Origin: Pseudomonadota bacterium
Lineage (GTDB): Bacteria > Myxococcota_A > UBA9160 > SZUA-336
DNA: 34,645 nucleotides
Reading direction: 5' to 3'
Assembly: GCA_021295775.1 (NCBI GenBank)
Contig: JAGWBS010000016.1
Location: 2,368 to 37,012, forward strand
Shown: piece after piece, positions 23,455-33,661 of the stretch
Position numbering within the stretch: position 1 is the first letter of the stretch
Layout: each line of letters opens with the position of its first letter
The notes under the pieces: generated by a model
The model's database searches: none
Told to the model about the DNA's origin: nothing
The model's input: the letters and a program-made list of their open reading frames with translations, nothing else
Position numbers and translations under genes: made by a program

Positions 23455-23838
23455 CTACTTCTTCGCCGGGGCCTTCTTCTTGCCGGCCACGGTCTTGCGA
23501 GGGCCCTTGCGGGTCCGGGCATTGGTGTGGGTGCGCTGGCCCCGAACCGGCAGTCCCCGCCGGTGCCGCAGCCCGCGATAACACCCGATGTCCATCAGCA
23601 TCTTCACGTTCTGCTGCACTTCGCGGCGCAGATCTCCTTCGACCTGATACCGATTCTCGATCACGTCGCGCAGCCGCGTGGTCTCGCCATCGTCGAGATC
23701 GAAGGTCTTGGTGTCGGGGTTGACCTGAGCGGCCTCGCAAATGGCTTCGGCCGAAGGGCGACCGAGGCCATAGATATAGGTCAGGGAGATCTTGATCGCC
23801 TTTTCGCGCGGAAGATCCACGCCGGCTATTCGAGCCAT
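23455..23838 (-). CDS. rpsM: 30S ribosomal protein uS13
   Basis: The 127-residue head protein shows [37 protein letters not shown] and the C-terminal [20 protein letters not shown]. It contacts uL5 and the P-site tRNA. The Lys-rich tail after TRKGPRKT ([11 protein letters not shown]) is normal for the family. It starts with ATG 3 bases after rpmJ, in the standard order rpmJ-rpsM-rpsK-rpsD-rpoA-rplQ. Confidence 0.97.
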   Translation of the reverse strand: MARIAGVDLPREKAIKISLTYIYGLGRPSAEAICEAAQVNPDTKTFDLDDGETTRLRDVIENRYQVEGDLRREVQQNVKMLMDIGCYRGLRHRRGLPVRGQRTHTNARTRKGPRKTVAGKKKAPAKK

Positions 23839-23841
23839 GAC

Positions 23842-23955
23842 CTAGCCCTGCCTCTGCTTATGCTTGGGATTCTCACAGATCACCCGAACCACGCCTCGCC
23901 GGCGAATGATCTTGCACTTGTTGCACATCTTTCGAACGCTGGTTCGAACCTTCAC
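23842..23955 (-). CDS. rpmJ: 50S ribosomal protein bL36, zinc (C+) type
   Basis: This 37-residue gene starts with GTG and reads [20 protein letters not shown] and on to [11 protein letters not shown]. Zinc ligands Cys11, Cys14, Cys27 and His32 form the C-X2-C-X12-C-X4-H ribbon of the C+ form, which is normally replaced by a C- paralogue under zinc limitation. It binds 23S rRNA at the base of the L7/L12 stalk region. It sits 14 bases after map; the infA gene often found between map and rpmJ is not present. Confidence 0.95.
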   Translation of the reverse strand: MKVRTSVRKMCNKCKIIRRRGVVRVICENPKHKQRQG

Positions 23956-23969
23956 TGACTCGCCCACCC

Positions 23970-24743
23970 TCAATTCGGCGCCGGAGCCCGGGTCAGGATC
24001 TCCGGCCCGCTTTCGGTAATCGCCACCGTGTGCTCGAAGTGCGACGACCTCGATCCGTCGGCCGTGACCGCCGTCCAGCCGTCGCTCTTCAATTGGATTT
24101 CGTATCCCCCTACGTTGACCATCGGCTCGATCGCTAACACCATGCCGGGCTTGAGCCGCTGCCCCCGCCCCGCCCGGCCGAAATTCGGAAGCTGGGGCGG
24201 CTCGTGGAGCTGGCGGCCGATCCCGTGACCCACGAAGTCCCGTACGACCGAGAGACCCTCGGCTTCGACCGCCTCCTGGACCGCGTGACCGACATCGCCC
24301 AGGCGCCGGCCTGCGCGCATTTGCTCGATCCCGGCATACAGACTCCGGCGGGTCGTCTCCATCAGATGCTCGGCCTCTTCAGGAATCGGCCCCACCGGGA
24401 GGGTGACCGCGGAATCTCCGTGGAACCCCTCGAATATAACACCGAAATCCAGCTTCAGAAGGTCCCCCTGCCGGAGCTTTCGGCCACCGGGGATCCCGTG
24501 GACGATCTCCTCGTTGATGGAGATGCAGATGACCGCCGGAAACGGGGGGGCGCCGCCCGGCCCATAGCCCAGAAATGAAGAGGTGAGACCGCGACGCCGG
24601 ATCTGACTCCGGGCTTCCTGGTCAATGGCGCGCGTCTCGACTCCCGGCTGGGCCATCCGGGCCAACTCCTTCAACACCTCGGCCACGTGGCGGCCCGCGA
24701 CGCGCATCTTATCGAGTTCCCGCTTGGACTTGAGCTGGATCAT
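23970..24743 (-). CDS. map: Methionine aminopeptidase, type I
   Basis: The 257-residue metalloenzyme removes the initiator methionine from new proteins. It begins [20 protein letters not shown]. Metal ligands occur in the standard places: Asp in [20 protein letters not shown] (two Asp), His in [18 protein letters not shown], Glu in LAIEPMV and Glu in [10 protein letters not shown]. There is no N-terminal zinc-finger or SH3 extension, so it is the simple class. It follows adk by 12 bases, the usual spc-operon order secY-adk-map. Confidence 0.97.
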   Translation of the reverse strand: MIQLKSKRELDKMRVAGRHVAEVLKELARMAQPGVETRAIDQEARSQIRRRGLTSSFLGYGPGGAPPFPAVICISINEEIVHGIPGGRKLRQGDLLKLDFGVIFEGFHGDSAVTLPVGPIPEEAEHLMETTRRSLYAGIEQMRAGRRLGDVGHAVQEAVEAEGLSVVRDFVGHGIGRQLHEPPQLPNFGRAGRGQRLKPGMVLAIEPMVNVGGYEIQLKSDGWTAVTADGSRSSHFEHTVAITESGPEILTRAPAPN

Positions 24744-24755
24744 CGGTCGAGCCCG

Positions 24756-25313
24756 CTAGCCCAGCGCCTGGCCGATGCGAAGGCGGATCTCCTCGACGCT
24801 GCCCGCGCCGTCAATCCGAACCACCGCCCCGCCGTAGTAGGCCAGCACCGGCTCCGTCGAAATTCGGTAGACCTCCAGCCGCTTCTGCACCGTTCGAGCG
24901 TCGTCGTCCGCGCGGCCTTCGCCCCGGGCCAGGATGCGGCGGATCAGCTCCGCCTCGGGGACGCACAGAGCCAGGACCCGGACCGGGTCGCGCCCCAGCT
25001 CGCTGAGGATCCGGTCGAGCGCATCTGCCTGCTGCTCGGTGCGCGGGAAGCCATCGAGGATGAAGCCCGAGCGGGCGTCGGCCCTTCCCAGGCGTTCCCG
25101 GACAAGATCGATCACCAGCTCGTCGCCCACCAACTCCCCGCGGGCCATGACGACCTCGACCCGTCGCCCCAGATCCGATCCCGAATCCACGGCCTCTCGA
25201 AGCATCTCTCCCGTGGAGATCTGGGCAATTCCACGGCGCTCGGCCAGAAGCGAGGCTTGCGTGCCTTTTCCGGCACCGGGCGGGCCCGTCAGTATGAGAT
25301 TGAGTTCGCCCAT
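24756..25313 (-). CDS. adk: Adenylate kinase, short-LID type
   Basis: The 185-residue kinase interconverts AMP and ATP with two ADP. The P-loop is GPPGAGKGT at about residues 10-18. AMP-site motifs are [11 protein letters not shown] and [17 protein letters not shown]. The LID is the short form ([20 protein letters not shown]), without the Cys4 zinc motif of longer bacterial enzymes. Catalytic arginines in [12 protein letters not shown] are kept. It begins with ATG directly after the secY stop (TAGATG). Confidence 0.96.
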   Translation of the reverse strand: MGELNLILTGPPGAGKGTQASLLAERRGIAQISTGEMLREAVDSGSDLGRRVEVVMARGELVGDELVIDLVRERLGRADARSGFILDGFPRTEQQADALDRILSELGRDPVRVLALCVPEAELIRRILARGEGRADDDARTVQKRLEVYRISTEPVLAYYGGAVVRIDGAGSVEEIRLRIGQALG

Positions 25314-26620
<1,307 letters not shown>

Positions 26621-26624
<4 letters not shown>

Positions 26625-27091
26625 GGCTGGTCAGCCTCCTCGGGGGCTCGGCCCTCGACCCGCTCGACGGAGCCGCCGGCGGCCTCGATCTTGGCCCGGG
26701 CCCCGGCGCTGACCGCGTCCACGCGGACCTTCAGGGGGATCTCGATGGTCCCCTCCCCGAGCAGCTTCACGGGCCGCGACGCGTTCGGAACCAGCCCGGC
26801 CTCCGCGAGCGCTCTCGCATCCACCTCCGCGCCGGCTTCGAAACGCCCCAGCGCTGCCACGTTGACCACCTGGGTCTCGCGCCGGAACAAATTGGTGAAT
26901 CCGCGCTTGGGCAGCCGCCGGGCGAGCGGCATCTGGCCCCCCTCGTAATAGCTGCGCCGCTTCGAGCCGGAGCGCGCGCCGGCGCCCTTCTGCCCGCGCC
27001 CGCAAGTACGACCCGAACCGCTGGCCATTCCTCGGCCGGCCCGACGACGATTGCGGCGGGAGCCCGGATGGGGCTTGAGCTGGTCGAGCAT
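26621..27091 (-). CDS. rplO: 50S ribosomal protein uL15
   Basis: The 156-residue protein starts [20 protein letters not shown] and has the glycine-rich rRNA-binding segment SGSGRTCGRGQKGAGARSGS, then YYEGGQMPLARRLPKRGFTN. The C-terminal globular part includes RPVKLLGEGTIEIPLKVRVD and AKIEAAGGSVE, as in other uL15. The longer open frame upstream is a shadow of rpmD; the ATG overlapping the rpmD stop (TGATG) is clearly the start. Confidence 0.97.
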
Positions 27092-27273
27092 CACGCCTCC
27101 TCGACGCGAACGAGGTGGGTCACCTTGCGGATCATTCCGCGCACGGCCTCGGTGTCTTCGAGTTCCGATTCCCGCCCCGGCCGGCCCAGTCCCAGGCCGC
27201 GCAGCGTGGCGCGCTGATCCCGCTTGTAGCCGATCGCGCTGCGCACCTGCCGGATTCGAAGCCTGGCGGCCAT
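27091..27273 (-). CDS. rpmD: 50S ribosomal protein uL30
   Basis: The 60-residue protein contains [20 protein letters not shown] followed by [20 protein letters not shown], which is the bacterial uL30 pattern. The end, [16 protein letters not shown], is typical. The open frame extends upstream, but the ATG at 27273 overlaps the rpsE stop as TGATG and matches the family start and length. The order rpsE-rpmD-rplO is standard. Confidence 0.96.
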   Translation of the reverse strand: MAARLRIRQVRSAIGYKRDQRATLRGLGLGRPGRESELEDTEAVRGMIRKVTHLVRVEEA

Positions 27274-27761
27274 CAGGCACTCCTCAGTTCGGCCCGCCGC
27301 TCGTCGAGGGTGCGCAGCATGCCGAAGCCGATCAGAGTCGCGCGGATGACGTTGTGCGAACGGTTGGTGCCCAGGCACTTGGTCAGGATGTCGTGGATGC
27401 CGGCGGCCTCGCACAGGGCGCGAACGGCCCCTCCCGCGATCACGCCGGTTCCCTTCGCCGCGGGCCGCAGCAGCACGCGGCCGGCCCCCGCGACGCCGAC
27501 GACCTCGTGCGGAATCGAACCTTCGATCAGCGGAACGCGGATGAGGTTCTTGCGCGCCTGTTCGATCCCCTTGCGGATCGCCTCCGGGACCTCGTTGGCC
27601 TTGCCGAGGCCGGAACCGACCACGCCGTTGCCGTCGCCGACCACGACCAGCGCGGTGAAGCCGAAACGCCGACCGCCCTTGACGACCTTGGCCACGCGGT
27701 TGATGTCGACCACCCGCTCCTCGAGCGCGAAGTCGTTTGGATTGAGCCGCTCGGAAATCAT
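27273..27761 (-). CDS. rpsE: 30S ribosomal protein uS5
   Basis: The 162-residue protein has the double-stranded RNA-binding fold: [20 protein letters not shown], then [20 protein letters not shown]. The second domain contains [20 protein letters not shown] and [19 protein letters not shown]. It sits at the mRNA entry site and affects decoding accuracy. The Gly and Arg residues of the spectinomycin loop (KVVKGGRR) look normal. It follows rplR by 12 bases. Confidence 0.97.
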   Translation of the reverse strand: MISERLNPNDFALEERVVDINRVAKVVKGGRRFGFTALVVVGDGNGVVGSGLGKANEVPEAIRKGIEQARKNLIRVPLIEGSIPHEVVGVAGAGRVLLRPAAKGTGVIAGGAVRALCEAAGIHDILTKCLGTNRSHNVIRATLIGFGMLRTLDERRAELRSA

Positions 27762-27773
27762 GTCACCTCGTCC

Positions 27774-28136
27774 CTAGAAACGCAGCCCGCCCTCGCGCGC
27801 GCCGTCGGCCACGGCCTGGACCCGGCCGGTGAAAACGAACCCGTTTCGGTTGAAATCGACCTCGCGGATGTCGCGCTCGAGCGCCAGCTGGGCGATCGCC
27901 TCGCCCACTCGGCGCGCCGCGGTCACGTCCTTGGTGGACTTCAGACCGGCGCGAATCGAGGGGGAGCGCGTCGACAGGCTCGTGATCGTACGCCCCGAGG
28001 CCGAGTCGACGAGCTGCGCGTACATGTGCTTGCTGCTGCGATAGACCACCAGCCGCGTGCGTTCGGACGCGCGCAGCTTCTTGGCTGTCTTCTTCTTGCG
28101 CCGGAGCCAGCGGCGCTTGCGAACGTTCTGAGCCAT
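27774..28136 (-). CDS. rplR: 50S ribosomal protein uL18
   Basis: The 120-residue 5S rRNA-binding protein has a basic N-terminus (RKRRWLRRKKKTAKKLRASE), then RLVVYRSSKHMYAQLVDSAS and the C-terminal FNRNGFVFTGRVQAVADGAR with EGGLRF. The end motif is a hallmark of uL18. Start ATG lies 8 bases after the rplF stop. Nothing is unusual in length or context. Confidence 0.97.
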   Translation of the reverse strand: MAQNVRKRRWLRRKKKTAKKLRASERTRLVVYRSSKHMYAQLVDSASGRTITSLSTRSPSIRAGLKSTKDVTAARRVGEAIAQLALERDIREVDFNRNGFVFTGRVQAVADGAREGGLRF

Positions 28137-28144
28137 GCCCTCTC

Positions 28145-28693
28145 CTAGACCGCGCCGCCCACGCCGGCCTTGCCCACCTTGCGGCGCACGGTCTCGTCGG
28201 AGTAGCGAATCCCCTTGCCCTTGTAGGGCTCGGGAGGCCGCACCCGACGGATCTCGGCCGCGAACTGGCCCACCCGTTGCTTGTCGATTCCCCGGACCGC
28301 GAGCTTGGTGTTGCCCTCGACGCCGACCTCGAGCCCCGCGGGAATCGGCATCTCGACCGGGTGCGAATAGCCCACGCTCAGCGTCAGCGTGCGGCCCTGC
28401 ACGGCCGCCCGATAGCCCACGCCGACGATCTCCAGGCTGCGCTCGAAACCCTCGGTCACTCCCCAGACCATGTTCGCCAGCAGACTGCGCATCAGGCCGT
28501 GCATGGCCCGGGCGCGCTGCGCGTCGCCGTCGCGATCCACGCGGGCCCGGCCGTCATCGACTCGGATGCTGGTGTGGGGAACGAGCTTCCCGCTGAGCTC
28601 TCCCTTGGGGCCTTTCACATGGACCTGGCCGCCGTCGACTCGGACTTCGACGCCCGACGCCAGCTCGATGGGGAGTTTGCCGATACGAGACAT
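28145..28693 (-). CDS. rplF: 50S ribosomal protein uL6
   Basis: The 182-residue protein starts MSRIGKLPIELASGVEVRVD and has the two alpha/beta repeats of uL6. The second repeat carries the signature PEPYKGKGIRYSDETVRRK near the C-terminus, which binds 23S rRNA close to the sarcin-ricin loop. It ends KVGKAGVGGAV. It lies 6 bases after rpsH in the standard spc order. Confidence 0.97.
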   Translation of the reverse strand: MSRIGKLPIELASGVEVRVDGGQVHVKGPKGELSGKLVPHTSIRVDDGRARVDRDGDAQRARAMHGLMRSLLANMVWGVTEGFERSLEIVGVGYRAAVQGRTLTLSVGYSHPVEMPIPAGLEVGVEGNTKLAVRGIDKQRVGQFAAEIRRVRPPEPYKGKGIRYSDETVRRKVGKAGVGGAV

Positions 28694-28699
28694 CCCGGC

Positions 28700-29095
28700 T
28701 CACCACACCCGCGCCAGATACTCGCCGCCGACGCCGGCCTCGCGAGCCTGCTCGTCGCTCATCAGTCCCCGCGGCGTAGAGAGAATCGCCACTCCGAGAC
28801 CGTTTCGGACTCTTGGAAGCTCCTTGGCATTGACATAGACGCGACGGCTCGGCTTGGAGACGCGTTCGATCCCCTCGATGATCGGCGTCTTGCCGTCGGT
28901 GTAGCGGAGTTCGACCACAATCGCGGGCTTACCGGCGGTCTCGGCCAGCGAATAGCTCGTGATGTAACCGCACTCCTCGAGCACCCGAGCCACTTCGCGC
29001 TTGGTCCGCGAGGCGGGCACGGAAACGTGTTCCAGTCTCGCGCGCCCGCCGTTGCGGATGCGCGTCAGCATGACCGAGATCGGATCCGTCAGCAC
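28700..29095 (-). CDS. rpsH: 30S ribosomal protein uS8
   Basis: From the GTG start the product has 131 residues: MLTDPISVMLTRIRNGGRAR, then VELRYTDGKTPIIEGIERVS and the C-terminal GVAILSTPRGLMSDEQARE with a final GGEYLARVW. uS8 binds the central domain of 16S rRNA and in E. coli represses the spc operon. The frame is open far upstream into rplE, but the GTG has AGAGG 9 bases before it and matches the family start. rpsN normally lies just upstream and is missing; only a 32-base spacer separates it from rplE. Confidence 0.96.
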   Translation of the reverse strand: MLTDPISVMLTRIRNGGRARLEHVSVPASRTKREVARVLEECGYITSYSLAETAGKPAIVVELRYTDGKTPIIEGIERVSKPSRRVYVNAKELPRVRNGLGVAILSTPRGLMSDEQAREAGVGGEYLARVW

Positions 29096-29127
29096 TTGGT
29101 CATCCTCTGTGCGCCGTCCGGCAGCCC
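29096..29127 (-). other. rplE-rpsH spacer where rpsN is absent
   Basis: These 32 bases lie where the uS14 gene rpsN is normally found. They contain the AGAGG ribosome-binding site of rpsH and an ATG ACC AAG TGC TGA mini-frame of four residues that overlaps the rpsH start. No recognisable piece of uS14 (for example a Cys-X2-Cys zinc ribbon) remains. Confidence 0.8.
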
Positions 29128-29685
29128 TCAGTCCCGAAACGGCATGCCGAGTTCGCGCAGCAACTCGAGTGCCTCTGCGTCGTTCGAAGCCGTCGTCACG
29201 ATGCTCACGTTCAGTCCCCGGATCCCCTCGACCTTGTCGTAGTCGACCTCGGGAAAGATGATTTGTTCGCGAATCCCCAGCGTGTAGTTCCCCCGCCCGT
29301 CGAAGGCCCGGGCGGAGGCGCCGCGAAAGTCCCGCACGCGCGGCAGTGCGATGTTGATCAGGCGGTCCAGAAACTCCCACATTCGTCCGCGCCGCAGCGT
29401 CACCGTGCAGCCGATGGACATGCCCTCCCGAAGCCGGAAGTTGGCGATCGATTTCTTGGCCCGGGTGACCACGGCCTTCTGGCCGGCGATGGCCGTCAGC
29501 TCCCCCTGAGCCGCTTCGAGCAGCTTCGCGTTGGAGAGCGCTTCTCCGACCCCGGAGTTGAGGGAGATCTTCGCGAGCCGGGGGACCTGCATCGGGTTCG
29601 CGTAGCTGAAGCGCTCGCGCAGGGTGGGCACGACTTCGCTGCGATAGCGCTCCAGCAGCCGGGGGACGGCCGTCGGCTCAGTCAT
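29128..29685 (-). CDS. rplE: 50S ribosomal protein uL5
   Basis: The 185-residue protein binds 5S rRNA and contacts the small-subunit head. Motifs are [60 protein letters not shown] and the end [11 protein letters not shown]. All standard segments are there. Its ATG lies inside the last codons of rplX (8-base overlap), indicating coupled translation. The C-terminus is complete, so the missing rpsN is not explained by a truncation here. Confidence 0.97.
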   Translation of the reverse strand: MTEPTAVPRLLERYRSEVVPTLRERFSYANPMQVPRLAKISLNSGVGEALSNAKLLEAAQGELTAIAGQKAVVTRAKKSIANFRLREGMSIGCTVTLRRGRMWEFLDRLINIALPRVRDFRGASARAFDGRGNYTLGIREQIIFPEVDYDKVEGIRGLNVSIVTTASNDAEALELLRELGMPFRD

Positions 29686-29989
29686 CGATGGCCTCGTTGT
29701 TTCGCTTGTCCCAGCGCCGCTTGACGCCGTCGACGTTTCGGAACCCGACCCGGGTGCGAGCTTCCCCGTGGACCAGCGCGACGTTCGACAGGTGAATCGA
29801 AGCTTCCTTCTCCACGATCCCGCCCTGGCGATTGGCCGCGTTGGGTTTGGTGTGGCGCTTGACGAGGTTCACGCGCTCCACGGTCACCCGCCCGCGTTGG
29901 ACGTCGACGCCGATCACCGTTCCGCGCTGGCCGCGGTTCTTCCCCACCAGTACTTCGACCGTGTCCCCTTTGCGGATTCGGGCCGCCAC
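29678..29989 (-). CDS. rplX: 50S ribosomal protein uL24
   Basis: The 103-residue assembly initiator begins with [23 protein letters not shown], a KOW motif. The middle part [20 protein letters not shown] and the end [20 protein letters not shown] are diagnostic. The start shares its G with the rplN stop (TAGTG). A longer frame is open upstream but is a shadow of rplN. uL24 sits near the exit tunnel. Confidence 0.96.
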   Translation of the reverse strand: MAARIRKGDTVEVLVGKNRGQRGTVIGVDVQRGRVTVERVNLVKRHTKPNAANRQGGIVEKEASIHLSNVALVHGEARTRVGFRNVDGVKRRWDKRNNEAIDD

Positions 29990-30357
29990 TACAGCACCTC
30001 GGGGGCGAGTGAGACGATTTTCATGAAGCGCTTGGATCGCAATTCCCGGGCCACCGGCCCGAAGATGCGCGTTCCGATCGGTTCGCGGTTGGGGTCGAGC
30101 AGGACCACGGAGTTGTCGTCGAAGCGGATATAGGAGCCGTCCGAACGGCCGACCGCCTTGCAGGTGCGAACGATCACGGCGTTGTGCAGTTGCTTCTTCT
30201 TCACCCGGCTGTTGGGCAGGGCTTCCTTCACCGACACCTTGATGATGTCGCCGATGGTCGCGTAGCGTCGCCGCGACCCCCCCAGAACCTTGATGCACTG
30301 CACCTTCCGGGCGCCGGAGTTGTCCGCGACGTTGAGAATCGACTCGGTCTGGATCAC
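29989..30357 (-). CDS. rplN: 50S ribosomal protein uL14
   Basis: The 122-residue protein begins with GTG and reads [20 protein letters not shown]. The uL14 signature [20 protein letters not shown] and the C-terminal [20 protein letters not shown] are present. It sits at the subunit interface and contacts the small subunit. The start overlaps the rpsQ stop (GTGA); upstream extension of the frame is a shadow of rpsQ. Confidence 0.97.
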   Translation of the reverse strand: MIQTESILNVADNSGARKVQCIKVLGGSRRRYATIGDIIKVSVKEALPNSRVKKKQLHNAVIVRTCKAVGRSDGSYIRFDDNSVVLLDPNREPIGTRIFGPVARELRSKRFMKIVSLAPEVL

Positions 30358-30605
30358 GCCAGTTTCTCCTGGACCCGCCAGCGCTTCCGCCGCGAGATCG
30401 GGCGTGTCTCGATGATCCGGACCTTGTCTCCCGGGCGGCATTCGTTCGCCTCGTCGTGTGCCATGAAGCGGGTACGCCGCCGGATGTACTTCTTGTAGAG
30501 CGGATGCTGGACGGTGCGGGTCACTTCGACGATGACGGACTTATCCATCTTGTCGCTGACCACCACGCCGACCCTGCTCTTGCGAAGCCCCCGTGTCCTG
30601 GTCAT
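30354..30605 (-). CDS. rpsQ: 30S ribosomal protein uS17
   Basis: The 83-residue OB-fold protein shows [20 protein letters not shown], then [19 protein letters not shown] and [20 protein letters not shown], the uS17 signature. It binds the 5' domain of 16S rRNA early in assembly. The ATG overlaps the rpmC stop (ATGA) and its own stop overlaps rplN. Nothing is unusual. Confidence 0.97.
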   Translation of the reverse strand: MTRTRGLRKSRVGVVVSDKMDKSVIVEVTRTVQHPLYKKYIRRRTRFMAHDEANECRPGDKVRIIETRPISRRKRWRVQEKLA

Positions 30606-30796
30606 GCGGACGCCTCCCGTTCGCTGCGGACCGTCAGGGCGCGAGCCAGGTCGCGCCGGGCCGTCCGGAGACCGACCGAGTTTTCGATCTGGCCCGTCGC
30701 CTTCTTGAGCGTCATGTCGAAGAGGCTGCGGCGGGCGTCCTCGACCCGGGCGTCCAGCTCCTCGGCTGTCAGCTTGCGCAGATCCACGGCTTTCAC
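30602..30796 (-). CDS. rpmC: 50S ribosomal protein uL29
   Basis: The 64-residue two-helix protein begins with [23 protein letters not shown], followed by [20 protein letters not shown] and a basic helix ending [18 protein letters not shown]. It lies beside the polypeptide exit and helps dock SRP and trigger factor. GTGA overlap with rplP upstream and ATGA overlap with rpsQ downstream. Confidence 0.96.
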   Translation of the reverse strand: MKAVDLRKLTAEELDARVEDARRSLFDMTLKKATGQIENSVGLRTARRDLARALTVRSEREASA

Positions 30797-31206
30797 ACCT
30801 CGATCCTCTCTACGAAGCGCGTCTTCACGCTCAGCTTGTGGGCCGCCAGTCTGAGCGCCTCGCGCGCCACGTTGCGTTCGACGCCCTCCATTTCGTACAG
30901 CACCCGGCCCGGGCGGACCCGCGCGACCCAGAACTCGGGATTGCCCTTGCCCTTGCCCATGCGGGTCTCGGGCGGACGCTTGGTCATCGGCTTGTCGGGG
31001 AAAATCCGGATCCAGACCTTGCCGCCGCGCTTGGCGTGACGCGTCATGGCGACCCGGGCGGCTTCGATCTGGCGTGACGTGATCCGGCCCGGCTCGAGCG
31101 CCTGGAGCCCGTAGCGGCCAAAGGACAGCTCGCCCCCCCTCCAGGCCTTGCCGCGGTTCCGGCCCTTCTGAACCTTGCGGAATTTCGTTCGCTTGGGTTG
31201 AAGCAT
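30793..31206 (-). CDS. rplP: 50S ribosomal protein uL16
   Basis: The 137-residue protein starts [20 protein letters not shown] and contains [20 protein letters not shown], the uL16 signature [20 protein letters not shown] and [20 protein letters not shown]. It lines the A-site tRNA elbow region. The arginine in the conserved PEFWVA loop that is hydroxylated in E. coli (Arg81) has an equivalent in the [13 protein letters not shown] segment. It starts 9 bases after rpsC. Confidence 0.97.
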   Translation of the reverse strand: MLQPKRTKFRKVQKGRNRGKAWRGGELSFGRYGLQALEPGRITSRQIEAARVAMTRHAKRGGKVWIRIFPDKPMTKRPPETRMGKGKGNPEFWVARVRPGRVLYEMEGVERNVAREALRLAAHKLSVKTRFVERIEV

Positions 31207-31215
31207 CGCGGTTCC

Positions 31216-31899
31216 CTAGCGCGCCTGGGCCTCGTCGGGCCCGCCCCCGAGACGATGCTGGTGCAGGTCGCTGGGATCGGCCACGAGACCGTTGAAGACC
31301 CAGACCTTGACGCCGATCACCCCATAGGTGGTCTTGGCCTCGGCCAGCCCGTAGTCGATCTGGGCACGCAGCGTGTGCAGAGGCACCCGCCCCTCCATGT
31401 ACTGGGTGGTGCGGGACATCTCGGCGCCGCCCAGACGCCCCCCGACGCGGATCCGCACGCCTTCGGCTCCGAACTTCATCGCCGACTGCAGCGCCTTCTT
31501 CATCGCGCGCCGGAACGCCACCCGGCGCACCAATTGCTGAGCGACGTTCTCGGCGATGAGCTGGGCGTCGGTCTCCGCCTTGCGGACCTCCCTGATGTTG
31601 ATGAAGACATCGTTTCGGGTCATCGCCGAGATCTCCTGGCGGAGCTGCTCGACGTCGGCGCCGCGCTTGCCGATCAGGATGCCGGGGCGGGAGGTATGGA
31701 TGTTGACCGACATCTTGTCGGCCCGGCGCTCGATCACCGTCTTGCTGATCCCGGCATGCGAGGCCTTTTCCTTGATGTAGCGGCGAATCCGCAGGTCCTC
31801 GTGCAGCAGCTCCGCGAAGCCGCGCTCCGCGAACCAGTTGGATTCCCAGCCGTAGATCACCCCCAGGCGGAAGCCGTATGGATGGACTTTCTGGCCCAC
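31216..31899 (-). CDS. rpsC: 30S ribosomal protein uS3
   Basis: The 227-residue protein begins with [23 protein letters not shown]. It has a type II KH domain with [18 protein letters not shown] and a C-terminal domain with [20 protein letters not shown] and [13 protein letters not shown]. uS3 forms the mRNA entry helicase site with uS4 and uS5. The frame is open upstream as a shadow of rplV, but the GTG gives the invariant GQKVHP start. It lies 10 bases after rplV. Confidence 0.97.
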   Translation of the reverse strand: MGQKVHPYGFRLGVIYGWESNWFAERGFAELLHEDLRIRRYIKEKASHAGISKTVIERRADKMSVNIHTSRPGILIGKRGADVEQLRQEISAMTRNDVFINIREVRKAETDAQLIAENVAQQLVRRVAFRRAMKKALQSAMKFGAEGVRIRVGGRLGGAEMSRTTQYMEGRVPLHTLRAQIDYGLAEAKTTYGVIGVKVWVFNGLVADPSDLHQHRLGGGPDEAQAR

Positions 31900-31909
31900 G
31901 CAGTCTCCT

Positions 31910-32257
31910 CTAGCGCTCGTCCAAGACGAGCATGACGTGGCTCGACGCCTTGTTGATCCAGTAGGCGCGCCCCTGAGCGCGGGGGCGAATGCGCCAGCCG
32001 CGCTTCCCCTCGTCGACCTGAATCGACTTGACGAAGAGGTTGTCGAGGTCGATGCCGGCCGATTGCCGGGCGTTCTTCTCCTCCGCGTTTGCAAGCGCGG
32101 AACGCAGGAGCTTCGCGATCGGAACCGCCGCCGCCTTGTCGCTGGCGGCCAGGATGTCGAGCGCCTGCGAACAGGGGCGGTTGCGGATCAGATCCGCCAC
32201 CAGCCGCCCTTTTCGGGCGCCCATGCGGTAGTTCCGCAGCGCGGCGCGAATCTCCAA
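31910..32257 (-). CDS. rplV: 50S ribosomal protein uL22
   Basis: The 115-residue protein shows [40 protein letters not shown] and, in the beta-hairpin, [20 protein letters not shown] followed by [16 protein letters not shown]. The hairpin reaches into the exit tunnel and affects macrolide action. The start appears to be TTG, one base after the rpsS stop, with GGGGAAG upstream; no ATG or GTG fits. It is one of three TTG starts inferred in the window. Confidence 0.95.
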   Translation of the reverse strand: MEIRAALRNYRMGARKGRLVADLIRNRPCSQALDILAASDKAAAVPIAKLLRSALANAEEKNARQSAGIDLDNLFVKSIQVDEGKRGWRIRPRAQGRAYWINKASSHVMLVLDER

Positions 32258-32258
32258 C

Positions 32259-32540
32259 TCACTTCCCCTTTCGGAGTTTCTTGTCGCCGGCGTGAACGGT
32301 CGGCTTGCGGGTGGGAGCGAATTCTCCGAGGCGGTGTCCGATCATGTTCTCGGTCACGAACACGGGCATGAAGAGGCGCCCGTTGTGCACGTGAAACGTG
32401 TGTCCGATCATTTCCGGGACGATCATGGAGCGTCGCGACCAGGTCCGGATGATCTCTTTCCCGCCGGAGTCGTTGAGCCGTTCCACTTTCTTCAGCAGCG
32501 ACTCCTGGACGTACGGTCCCTTTTTTACCGACCGGGCCAT
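32259..32540 (-). CDS. rpsS: 30S ribosomal protein uS19
   Basis: The 93-residue head protein starts [20 protein letters not shown] and contains [39 protein letters not shown] and [19 protein letters not shown]. These are the standard uS19 blocks; it forms a complex with uS13 near the A-site finger. The ATG follows the rplB TAA stop without a gap. Confidence 0.97.
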   Translation of the reverse strand: MARSVKKGPYVQESLLKKVERLNDSGGKEIIRTWSRRSMIVPEMIGHTFHVHNGRLFMPVFVTENMIGHRLGEFAPTRKPTVHAGDKKLRKGK

Positions 32541-33371
32541 TTACTTCTGTCCTCGCCTGCGAACGATGAACCGGTCGCTGCGGTGGTTCTTGCGCGTCTT
32601 GTGGCCCTTGGTCGGCACTCCCCAGGGGGTCACCGGATGGCGGCCTCCGGAAGTGCGTCCCTCGCCGCCCCCGTGGGGATGATCGACGGGATTCATCGCC
32701 ACCCCGCGAACATTCCCCCGCCGGCCCAGCCAACGCCCGCGCCCCGCCTTGCCCAGGGAGATGTTTCCCTGGTCGGGATTCCCCACCTGACCGATCGTGG
32801 CCAGGCATTCAGACAGCACCATCCGCGTCTCTCCCGAAGGCAGCTTGACGGTCGCGTACTTGCCCTCGCGCGCCATGAGCTGAGCGGCGGTGCCCGCCGA
32901 GCGAACCATCTGCGCGCCCTTGCCGGGCTTGAGTTCGATGGCGTGCACCACGGTTCCGAGCGGGATGGCGGACAGCGGCAGGGCGTTGCCCGGCTGGATC
33001 TCGGCGCCCGGCCCGCTCATCACCCGATCGCCCACTTCCAGCCCCAGCGGTGCGGGGATGTAGCGCTTGTCGCCGTCGGCGTAGTGCAAGAGCGCAATCC
33101 TGCAGGTCCGGTTCGGGTCGTACTCGATGGCGGCCACCCGCGCCGGCACGCCGAGCTTGTCCCGACGCTTGAAGTCGATCCTTCGATAGCGCCGCTTGTG
33201 ACCACCGCCGCGGTGGTACGAGGTGATCCTGCCTCGGCTGTTGCGCCCCCCGCTCTTGGAGAGCCCCTCCGTCAGGCCGCGCTCGGGTCGCTTGGCGGTC
33301 AGCTCCGAGAAGTCGCTGACCGTCATTTCCCGGCGTCCCGGCGAAGTCGGCTTGTACTTGCGAATTGGCAC
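32541..33371 (-). CDS. rplB: 50S ribosomal protein uL2
   Basis: The 276-residue protein is required for subunit joining and peptidyl transfer. It starts with GTG ([20 protein letters not shown]) and has the RNA-binding core [20 protein letters not shown]. The C-terminal [20 protein letters not shown] includes the conserved His next to the peptidyl transferase centre. It is the only gene in the window that ends in TAA. It lies 2 bases after rplW. Confidence 0.98.
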   Translation of the reverse strand: MPIRKYKPTSPGRREMTVSDFSELTAKRPERGLTEGLSKSGGRNSRGRITSYHRGGGHKRRYRRIDFKRRDKLGVPARVAAIEYDPNRTCRIALLHYADGDKRYIPAPLGLEVGDRVMSGPGAEIQPGNALPLSAIPLGTVVHAIELKPGKGAQMVRSAGTAAQLMAREGKYATVKLPSGETRMVLSECLATIGQVGNPDQGNISLGKAGRGRWLGRRGNVRGVAMNPVDHPHGGGEGRTSGGRHPVTPWGVPTKGHKTRKNHRSDRFIVRRRGQK

Positions 33372-33373
33372 GT

Positions 33374-33661
33374 TCAGACCCCTTCGAAGAACTCGATGTG
33401 GTCGCCGACGCGGAGCTTGACCCGCGCCTTCTTCCAGGAGGATCTCCGCCCCAGGAATCGACCCACGCGCTTCTTCTTGCCCTGAACGCGCGAGGTGCGG
33501 ACGTCGACGACGCTCACGTCGAAAAGCCGCTCAACCGCGCGCTTGATCTCGATCTTGTTCGCGTCGGGGTGCACCGCGAACGTGACCACGTTGTCGGTCT
33601 CGCGCTCGATGGTGCTCTTTTCCGTGACGATGGGCCGCTGGAGGATCTGGTGGTCGTTCAT
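33374..33661 (-). CDS. rplW: 50S ribosomal protein uL23
   Basis: The 95-residue protein begins [20 protein letters not shown] and continues with [39 protein letters not shown] and a basic strand [20 protein letters not shown]. It sits at the tunnel exit and is the main docking point for trigger factor and SRP. Its ATG overlaps the rplD stop (ATGA). Length and order are normal. Confidence 0.97.
   Translation of the reverse strand: MNDHQILQRPIVTEKSTIERETDNVVTFAVHPDANKIEIKRAVERLFDVSVVDVRTSRVQGKKKRVGRFLGRRSSWKKARVKLRVGDHIEFFEGV

Noticed and set aside
29097..29111. Four-codon frame ATG ACC AAG TGC TGA as a real leader peptide
   Set aside because: It is too short to judge, and its upstream AGAGG is already explained as the rpsH ribosome-binding site.
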